From: JANXLS01 sp038227045
GTDB lineage: Bacteria > Planctomycetota > SZUA-567 > H5-PLA8
Assembly: GCA_038227045.1 (NCBI GenBank)
Contig: JBBRQD010000096.1
Coordinates: forward strand, 1-20,043
Direction of reading: 5' to 3'
DNA length: 20,043 nucleotides
Of the stretch, positions 15,481-20,043 are shown piece after piece (the first letter of the stretch is position 1; every line of letters begins with the position of its first letter). The translations under genes were made by a program, and so were the position numbers. The notes beneath the pieces are model-generated. The model worked only from the letters and a program-made list of their open reading frames with translations. It ran no database searches and had not been told where the DNA came from.

Positions 15481-16083
15481 ATGCCCTGGCCACTCCCGAT
15501 CGAATTGCACGGCACTCACGCGAAACTGGTATCCCTGTCGCCCGCGCACGCCGCGGAATTGTGCGAGGCTGCGCGCGATGGGGAGTTGTGGAATCTATGG
15601 TATACTTCCGTGCCTCATCCCGATGGCATGGCTGCCGAAATTGAACGCCGGTTGGGCCTTCAGGCCAAAGATTCAATGCTGCCGTTTACGGTCTTTGACT
15701 TGCGCGACGCAACGGCTCCGAAGGCGGTCGGGATGACCACGTTCATGAACATTGACGCGGTCAACAAGCGCGTTGAAATCGGATCGACCTGGTATGCGCA
15801 AAGCGTCCAGCGTTCGGCGATCAACACCGAGTGCAAGTTGCTTCTACTGACTCACGCTTTTGAGGAACTGAAGTGCATCGCGGTGGAGTTTCGCACGCAT
15901 CGGCTCAACACGCGAAGCCGCCGCGCGATCGAACGGCTCGGCGCGCAACTCGATGGAATTCTGAGGGCTCATTCGCGCATGCCCGACGGGTCGCTTCGCG
16001 ACACTGCCGTTTACAGTATTACGCATGCGGAATGGCCGGCGGTCAAGACGCATTTGACCTGGCTGCTTCAACGTCCGCGGTAA
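15481..16083 (+). CDS. GNAT-family N-acetyltransferase (RimJ/RimL type)
   Basis: ATG 15481 is fixed by a strong GGAGG at 15471-15475, 5 nt upstream; longer open frames to the left run through element C. The product has 200 residues. The opening HGTHAKLVSLSPAHAAELCEA is typical of RimJ/RimL-like proteins. The acetyl-CoA core follows at about 97-155: VEIGSTWYAQSVQRSAINTE, LLLTHAFEELKCIAVEFRTH, then NTRSRRAIERLGAQLDG. The usual QxxGxG/A phosphate loop is modified to QRSAIN, as in many members of this subgroup. The substrate cannot be told; ribosomal proteins, amino acids and antibiotics are all possible. It appears monocistronic. Confidence 0.88.
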   Translation: MPWPLPIELHGTHAKLVSLSPAHAAELCEAARDGELWNLWYTSVPHPDGMAAEIERRLGLQAKDSMLPFTVFDLRDATAPKAVGMTTFMNIDAVNKRVEIGSTWYAQSVQRSAINTECKLLLLTHAFEELKCIAVEFRTHRLNTRSRRAIERLGAQLDGILRAHSRMPDGSLRDTAVYSITHAEWPAVKTHLTWLLQRPR

Positions 16084-16095
16084 ATTTTCGCCACA

Positions 16096-16223
16096 GAGCC
16101 ACAGAGAACACAGAGAGGGAATTAAATCGGGTAAAGGATACTATTGTTGGCACGGCGGCACTGCATTCTGTGGAGGATGCTGTAAACCATTTCCTATTCT
16201 GTTCTCAGTGTTCTCTGTGCCTC
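16096..16223. repeat. Inverted-repeat element D, CACAGAGAACAC family
   Basis: The left arm 16096-16115 and right arm 16204-16223 are reverse complements at 18 of 20 positions, around the core CACAGAGAACAC. The left side has further CCACAGAG stutters. The element fills the gap between the acetyltransferase and prepilin genes, which converge. From memory, CACAGAG-type strings are common intergenic repeats in environmental bacteria; I have not searched. Confidence 0.8.
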
Positions 16224-16254
16224 CATGATGCAAATGCAAGCTACGCCGTCACGG

Positions 16255-17229
16255 TTAATTTTGCTTCGGACCGTATTTAAACGCGGTGCGCTCCCAGTAG
16301 GGGGATGAGTTGAAGACATTCCCGTCCAATGAAATATTCTGAACTTCTTCATACGCTTCGCTGTCGATGTGCTGTAAATTGATATGCCAGAAACAGCGGA
16401 TAATGGGCATCCACGTGCGCGAGTAACTCGCGACTACATTCTCATAATTGTTGTCAAAATAAATATCGTATAGATCGTAATAATCGTATGGATCTGTGAA
16501 GTCCGGAGGCGGGTCCGGAAACGTGTCGATCGACGAACTCAGCGCCCCGGTAATATAAATATCGCCATAGGCAAGCTGATGAAATTTCATGTCTTGCCAA
16601 GTCACCCCAAATGATGTCCCAGTCGCATCCATTGGAATGGGATCGCGAACCACTTCGATGGGAGCCGGAGAAGATGGATTCCAATAGGGATCAACTGCGG
16701 TTATCAGATAGTTGTCTCCAAAATTCGAGGGCGAACCATCCCACGAGCCGCCGAAATTGTCAGGTGTATAGGTCTCGCAGATGCGTCCGCTGAATTCATA
16801 CAAATAGGAGCAGTTGCGCTGGCCCAATCCATTCTTCATGCGCTCGGCCCAATCCGCTTTGTTGTCCTTTGGATTTCCCGGCTTAAGCACCGTGATACCC
16901 AGCGTATTTTGCGTCGCTTTGGTGTTGTCCATCGGGCAGACGAAGATGCGCTCGTCGCTGACATAGGCACCATTCGCTCCGGCGCTGACGAGATTGACAC
17001 TGAAAAGATTGGTCAAATAAGTGGGATAGCATTCTTCGAGCCGGCTGTTATCGACGCTGTACATTGTCAGCGCCTGATGCAACCCGGTCAAATTGCTTGC
17101 GCATTGCACGCGCTTCGCTTTGCCGCGAATCGCGGATAAGCTGGGCCAGAGCAACGACGCCAAAATAGTGATGATGCCCACGACGACGATCATTTCCGTC
17201 ACCGTAAAGCCGGCATTTCGCCTTTTCAT
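16255..17229 (-). CDS. Prepilin-like protein with N-terminal methylation motif
   Basis: The chosen start is ATG 17229, giving 324 residues that begin MKRRNAGFTVTEMIVVVGII. This is a type IV prepilin signal: basic leader, cleavage expected after Gly7, Phe8 methylated, Glu at +5 of the mature protein (Glu12), then a hydrophobic helix to about 30. A longer frame to 17376 would put about 49 implausible residues in front. After the helix, VQCASNLTGLHQALTMYSVDN is the sequence seen in pseudopilin-like proteins of verrucomicrobia and planctomycetes. The rest is Tyr/Asp/Pro-rich with no recognised domain. No secretion ATPase, platform protein or peptidase is nearby. Such orphan pilins are often numerous in these phyla; their function is unclear. 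Confidence 0.85.
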   Translation of the reverse strand: MKRRNAGFTVTEMIVVVGIITILASLLWPSLSAIRGKAKRVQCASNLTGLHQALTMYSVDNSRLEECYPTYLTNLFSVNLVSAGANGAYVSDERIFVCPMDNTKATQNTLGITVLKPGNPKDNKADWAERMKNGLGQRNCSYLYEFSGRICETYTPDNFGGSWDGSPSNFGDNYLITAVDPYWNPSSPAPIEVVRDPIPMDATGTSFGVTWQDMKFHQLAYGDIYITGALSSSIDTFPDPPPDFTDPYDYYDLYDIYFDNNYENVVASYSRTWMPIIRCFWHINLQHIDSEAYEEVQNISLDGNVFNSSPYWERTAFKYGPKQN

Positions 17230-17256
17230 TGCGTTGAGACCGCCATAAATTCCCAC

Positions 17257-17270
17257 GGGTACCGGTACCC
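17257..17270. promoter_or_regulatory. Perfect 14-bp palindrome upstream of the prepilin gene
   Basis: GGGTACCGGTACCC reads identically on both strands and lies 27 bp upstream of the prepilin start, in the 170-bp gap to the divergent repair gene. A further GTACA follows at 17272. It may be an operator for a dimeric repressor; no regulator gene is adjacent. Confidence 0.4.
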
Positions 17271-17399
17271 TGTACATTGAACGATACACCCTGAATAGGC
17301 AAAAGTCACGCGCGAAACAAGGAAGCGACTTGTGCAAGATTTCGATTTCGTCAATACTGCGGGGGCGTTTTGACAAATGGCTTTTAAAGGATTTTCCCC

Positions 17400-18107
17400 A
17401 TGAATGCGACGCAGATTCTGGCTGAACTTAAGCCCCTTGGCAGCGAAGGTTACCGAAAGATTCTCGCCAAACACGGCGTCACGCAGCCCGCGTTTGGCGT
17501 CAAAGTTGAAGAATTGAAAAAAATACAGAAACGGGTCAAGAAAGATTACCAGCTCGCGCTCGACCTCTTCGACACTGGCATCTACGACGCGATGTATCTC
17601 GCTGGACTCATCGCCGACGATTTGAAGATGTCGAAGAAGGACCTCAATCACTGGCTTAAAAAGGCCGGCAGTGGACCGGTTTGCAGCAGCACGGTCTCGT
17701 GGGTGGCGGCGGAAAGCAATCATGGCCGCGAGCTCGCGCTGGAATGGATCGAAGCGAAAGATCCCGCCGTCGCCGGCACTGGCTGGACTACTCTGTCGAG
17801 TCTGGTCTCCATCAAGGAAGACGCCGATCTCGATATTCCCGAGCTGAAAAAGCTTCTGCAGCGCGTACAGAAAACCATTCAAAAGCAGCCCGACCGCGTC
17901 CGCTACACCATGAACGGCTTTGTGATCGCAGTCGGAGTTTATGTCAGGCCGCTTACCGACCTCGCCATTGAAGTGGCCGAAAGAATCGGCGCGGTTGCGG
18001 TCGATATGGGGGACACCGCCTGCAAAGTTCCGTTTGCACCTGATTACATCCGCAAGTGCATAAAACATAATCCGACGGCGAAAAAACGTAAGACTGCCAA
18101 ATGCTGA
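17400..18107 (+). CDS. AlkD-like DNA alkylation repair protein
   Basis: ATG 17400 has AAAGG 9 nt upstream. The product has 235 residues, the length of the AlkC/AlkD HEAT-repeat glycosylase superfamily. Visible family features are the N-terminal helical opening with GVKVEELKKIQKRVKKDY, the central LALDLFDTGIYDAMYLAGLI and SSTVSWVAAES, and the conserved C-terminal block GVYVRPLTDLAIEVAERIG then VDMGDTACKVPFAPDYI. AlkD-type enzymes remove bulky or cationic alkylated bases from DNA without base flipping. I cannot confirm the catalytic aspartate and tryptophans by eye, so this could be a non-catalytic subfamily. The C-terminus is lysine-rich. The gene stands alone, 79 bp before tmRNA. Confidence 0.82.
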   Translation: MNATQILAELKPLGSEGYRKILAKHGVTQPAFGVKVEELKKIQKRVKKDYQLALDLFDTGIYDAMYLAGLIADDLKMSKKDLNHWLKKAGSGPVCSSTVSWVAAESNHGRELALEWIEAKDPAVAGTGWTTLSSLVSIKEDADLDIPELKKLLQRVQKTIQKQPDRVRYTMNGFVIAVGVYVRPLTDLAIEVAERIGAVAVDMGDTACKVPFAPDYIRKCIKHNPTAKKRKTAKC

Positions 18108-18138
18108 GCCGCAGGTGTTGGATTTCAAAACGGCAGGC

Positions 18139-18167
18139 TTGATTTTCATCCCAACTGGAAGTATGAT
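18139..18167 (+). promoter_or_regulatory. Sigma-70 promoter of tmRNA
   Basis: TTGATT (18139-18144) and TATGAT (18162-18167) are separated by exactly 17 nt. Transcription would begin about 7-13 nt before the mature tmRNA 5' end, leaving a short leader for processing. Confidence 0.75.
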
Positions 18168-18186
18168 ACTGGAGTAGTCGCCATTA

Positions 18187-18570
18187 GGGGGCGAACAGGT
18201 ATCGACCGGATCACAGAAGACGGAGGCGGCGCGTCGAGGTTGCACGGAGGCCTCGTTAAAAACCGGGCACGTATTAACTGCGAATCCATTTGCAGTCCAG
18301 GGTAACCTGGCCATGGCTGCCTAACGGAAGTTAGCTCCAGCCACGTGGATCTGAAAGCCCCGCTTGTGGCGTTCAGATCTGCGTCATCAAAACAAGCTGG
18401 CTTAAACCGCTCCTGTCCGAAGGGGTTAAAGCGAGATCAATCGGGCTGGCCAAAGCCGGGCGAGTTTGAGCCGCACGGCGAGGCGAGGAAGTTGTAAAGA
18501 AGCCAAACTACACGCGTAGAAGCCCTATCGGAAGTATCTTGGGACGCGGGTTCGATTCCCGCCGCCTCCA
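18187..18570 (+). ncRNA. ssrA: Transfer-messenger RNA (tmRNA, one-piece)
   Basis: The 5' end GGGGGCG (18187-18193) pairs with CGCCTCC (18563-18569), with one G-U pair, to form the 7-bp acceptor stem; the discriminator is A18570. CCA is not encoded (TAC follows). The T-arm is GCGGGTTCGATTCCCGC near the 3' end, and the 5' side carries the conserved GTATCGACCGG. The tag reading frame begins at the resume codon GCG 18280 and ends at TAA 18322-18324, encoding ANPFAVQGNLAMAA, a 14-residue tag with the usual hydrophobic AMAA end recognised by proteases. A later stem GATCTGAA/TTCAGATC (18348-18355 and 18372-18379) is visible among the expected pseudoknots. tmRNA with SmpB rescues stalled ribosomes and marks the unfinished protein for degradation. 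Confidence 0.97.
18280..18324 (+). CDS. tmRNA proteolysis tag reading frame
   Basis: Fourteen codons plus TAA encode ANPFAVQGNLAMAA. It is preceded by ATTAACT, a sequence like that just before the resume codon in other tmRNAs. There is no start codon, as expected, because translation resumes here from the stalled message. Confidence 0.9.
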   Translation, partial: ANPFAVQGNLAMAA

Positions 18571-18576
18571 TACGAG

Positions 18577-18629
18577 AATGCTCTTGCAAACCGCTAAATG
18601 TCAGAGGTTTGCAAGAGCATTTTGTTTTT
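18577..18629 (+). terminator. Strong hairpin terminator after tmRNA
   Basis: AATGCTCTTGCAAACC (18577-18592) pairs perfectly with GGTTTGCAAGAGCATT (18606-18621), a 16-bp stem with a 13-nt loop. It is followed by a T-rich tract TTTTGTTTTT (18620-18629) and starts 7 nt after the tmRNA 3' end. Confidence 0.88.
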
Positions 18630-18838
18630 ACAGAAATCCCCGTCTGCACTGGGTGTGCCGCACAACGTGTGGTTGCGTCCTGTTCAATTATTGTGTTCGG
18701 GCGCTACGCTGCGCATCTTGCAGAAGGTCGAATGAATTTCAACAAAACGACGTGAGCGACTTTGGCGGTTCGTCCGGTAAGAATGCTTATGTGCGGAAAG
18801 CAGGTCACTTAGCCGTGTTCTAGATTTGACTTGACTTA
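18630..18838. other. Unassigned 209 bp between tmRNA terminator and AbiE operon
   Basis: I find no gene, repeat or RNA structure here. The small open frames have poor composition and no ribosome binding site. This may be the joint between core chromosome and inserted DNA. Confidence 0.4.
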
Positions 18839-18870
18839 TTGTTGAAAATATTGCATAGTATTTTCAACAA
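18826..18870 (+). promoter_or_regulatory. Promoter and inverted-repeat operator of the AbiE-type operon
   Basis: TTGTTGAAAATA (18839-18850) and TATTTTCAACAA (18859-18870) are perfect 12-bp inverted repeats with an 8-nt loop. They overlap a candidate promoter: TTGACT (18831-18836), 17-nt spacer, CATAGT (18854-18859). AbiEi antitoxins are known to repress their own operon by binding inverted repeats upstream, so this is the expected autoregulatory site. Confidence 0.75.
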
Positions 18871-18888
18871 ATGTGGGTGACATTGTTT

Positions 18889-19497
18889 ATGCAAACACTA
18901 GAGAGCAGAATAGTAGCGATAATGTACGGTTTAAATAAGGGTTCTGTGTTCACGCCGAAGGATTTTGCGTCGCTTGGTGATCCGCGAACAATCGGTATGG
19001 CGCTAACCCGTTTGAGCCGAAAGGGAACCATCCGCCGTCTTACGCGCGGTTTGTACGATTACCCGCGCTCTGACCCGCAACTGGGAATTCTTAAACCAAC
19101 CCCAGACGCCATCGCTCGGGCGTTGGCGGGGCGCGATGCAATTCGGATTCAATCCTCTGGGGCCTACGCAGCAAATCTTCTTGGCCTTTCAGACCAGGTT
19201 CCGATGCGCATCGTGTTTCTTTCCGACGGTTCCTCCCGCAATGTTCAAATTGGCAAATTGCGCATTCAGCTCAAGCGCACCACGCCTCGCAACATGGCCA
19301 CGGCGGGAAAGATCAGCGGCCTTGTCATTCAAGCGTTGCGCCATGTTGGTCAAAAGCATGTAGACGACGCGGTAATCAATCGCCTTAAGATGCGGCTCAG
19401 TGATGACGACAAAAAACAACTGCGGAAAGACATGCGCTATGCGCCCGCTTGGATTGCCGAGGTCATGCGCAATATTGCCGCGAACGGCGAGGTGTAA
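18889..19497 (+). CDS. AbiEi-family antitoxin (DUF6088-type)
   Basis: I prefer ATG 18889 (202 residues) because GGGTGA lies about 8 nt upstream; ATG 18871 abuts the operator repeat and has no room for a ribosome binding site. Residues about 1-60 are a winged-helix DNA-binding unit (FTPKDFASLGDPRTIGMALT, then LSRKGTIRRLTRGLYDYP). Residues about 65-200 form the antitoxin domain (ALAGRDAIRIQSSGAYAANL, LGLSDQVPMRIVFLSDGSSR, then LRIQLKRTTPRNM). In type IV AbiE systems the antitoxin represses the operon and counteracts the AbiEii nucleotidyltransferase toxin without binding it. Three bases separate its stop from the toxin start. The antitoxin looks intact although the toxin gene is broken. Confidence 0.87.
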   Translation: MQTLESRIVAIMYGLNKGSVFTPKDFASLGDPRTIGMALTRLSRKGTIRRLTRGLYDYPRSDPQLGILKPTPDAIARALAGRDAIRIQSSGAYAANLLGLSDQVPMRIVFLSDGSSRNVQIGKLRIQLKRTTPRNMATAGKISGLVIQALRHVGQKHVDDAVINRLKMRLSDDDKKQLRKDMRYAPAWIAEVMRNIAANGEV

Positions 19498-19500
19498 TTC

Positions 19501-19719
19501 ATGGACGCATTCAATGCCATGCCACTGGAACGGCAGCGGACATTCTACGAACAGGCGCAAGCACTTTGCAATCTGCCGGCCGCGAGTATCGAGAAGGATT
19601 TCTGGGTCTGCTGGACGTTGCGCGAAATATTTGCGCTACCCCGCTCTGGAGAACTTCTGACCTTCAAGGGCGGCACATCGTGGGCGTCCGCGAGTTGTGC
19701 GAAATCGAACGACTCTTAA
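19501..19719 (+). pseudogene. AbiEii-type nucleotidyltransferase toxin, truncated
   Basis: ATG 19501 has GAGGTG at 19489-19494 and sits 3 bp after the antitoxin stop. Residues 1-60 match the start of AbiEii/DUF1814 toxins: SIEKDFWVCWTLREIFALP and LLTFKGGTS, the beginning of the nucleotidyltransferase core. In intact members GGTS continues as LSK and leads to the catalytic acidic pair (DxD-like) of a chain of roughly 250-300 residues. Here, from about 19681, the frame changes to WASASCAKSNDS and stops, so the catalytic acids and some 200 residues are missing. The break is 225 bp before the IS end, so a simple insertion does not explain it; a deletion is implied. The fragment should be inactive. 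Confidence 0.8.
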
Positions 19720-19905
19720 AGTAATTTCTTGAAGAGTGGAAGGAGTTTTCTTTGAACCATGAACAGATTATCGGCGTGCATGTTTTATGGCGAACCACGG
19801 TAAAAGTCGCGCTCAACTTCGTCTGCCGTTGCGGACGTTTGTGTCTGCTATCGCGCAACTCGTGAAAATATGCCATAAAGCAGACACCCCTTGCGCGGTC
19901 GCGTA
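19681..19905. other. Unassigned 225 bp between broken toxin and IS
   Basis: This sequence continues neither the toxin nor, apparently, the IS. In another frame it reads HIVGVRELCEIERLLK to a stop at 19720-19722, which could be the end of some other gene joined by the deletion. A hairpin GTGTCTGCT (19841-19849) with AGCAGACAC (19879-19887) is present. I cannot assign it further. Confidence 0.4.
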
Positions 19906-20043
19906 CAGGGCCTTTCAAAAGTCCTCATTTTTCGTAGAGAAATAGCCGATCTTCTATTCAAAGGAGATCAGAAAAATGAGTGTTGCCGCTGAAATTTCGC
20001 TTTTCGATGCCTTCAAGCAGGTTCCCGATCCGCGCAAACCGCG
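19906..20043 (+). mobile_element. Left end of an ISAs1-family insertion sequence (partial)
   Basis: The element probably begins at CAGGGCCTTTCAAAAGTC (19906 onward), because family members start with CAGGG-type terminal repeats and the transposase opens 70 bp inside. The right end and target duplication lie beyond the window, so the exact boundary is unproven. Confidence 0.65.
19976..20043 (+). CDS. ISAs1-family transposase, N-terminus (partial)
   Basis: ATG 19976 follows AAGGAGAT at 19961-19968. The visible 22-23 residues, MSVAAEISLFDAFKQVPDPR then KP, carry the LFxxFxxVPDPR motif that opens ISAs1 transposases (the DDE_Tnp_1-associated N-terminal domain). The catalytic DDE domain lies outside the window, so activity cannot be judged. 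Confidence 0.82.
   Translation, partial: MSVAAEISLFDAFKQVPDPRKP

Noticed and set aside
17370..17375. TTGACA as a -35 box for the AlkD-like gene
   Set aside because: With a 17-nt spacer its -10 would fall at the start codon, so it cannot drive this gene with a normal leader.
19664..19918. 84-codon minus-strand open frame next to the IS
   Set aside because: It spans the toxin fragment, the unassigned DNA and the IS end, with basic low-information sequence and no ribosome binding site.

Overview
This is about 20 kb of GC-rich bacterial chromosome. The gene content suggests the PVC superphylum, most likely a verrucomicrobial relative (inference). The clues are a large membrane-anchored coiled-coil protein of the type seen in that group, a MuiA-like DUF4140/DUF4139 protein, a lone prepilin-like protein with an N-terminal methylation motif, and intergenic gaps full of inverted repeats. 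No rRNA or conserved ribosomal protein fixes the taxonomy; the tmRNA and its tag peptide are the best markers present.

Layout. 1-127: the 3' tail of an unidentified gene. 143-2734 (-): large envelope protein with an N-terminal membrane segment and coiled coil. 3058-3453 (+): small exported YHS/TRASH-like metal-binding protein, then a terminator and an array of short intergenic repeats. 3628-4578 (-): FliA/WhiG-type sigma factor with a candidate extended -10 promoter. 5027-7880 (+): two tandem exported paralogues of no recognised family, then the MuiA-like protein. 8052-9449 (+): DNA photolyase. 9454-9999 (-): NusG/RfaH-like elongation factor. 10213-13170 (+): a two-gene sugar ABC transporter unit, made of a lipoprotein binding protein with an unusual repetitive coiled-coil tail and an RbsA-type double ATPase, without an adjacent permease. 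13371-15362 (+): P1B-4-type metal ATPase. 15481-16083 (+): GNAT acetyltransferase. 16255-17229 (-): prepilin-like protein. 17400-18107 (+): AlkD-like DNA alkylation repair protein. 18187-18570 (+): tmRNA with tag ANPFAVQGNLAMAA.

The last 1.5 kb downstream of tmRNA looks like accessory DNA. It holds an AbiE-type toxin-antitoxin operon with a 12-bp inverted-repeat operator, a toxin gene broken after about 60 codons, 225 bp of unassigned sequence, and the left end of an ISAs1-family insertion sequence that runs off the window. Since tmRNA genes are common integration sites, this junction may be the edge of an island (inference).

Most of the window is scattered single genes and short operons for stress and housekeeping roles (DNA repair, metal export, ribosome rescue). 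The most unusual items are the coiled-coil-tailed binding protein without a permease, the tandem exported paralogue pair, and four different inverted-repeat elements in four separate gaps. I see no CRISPR array, complete phage or obvious new multigene defence system.
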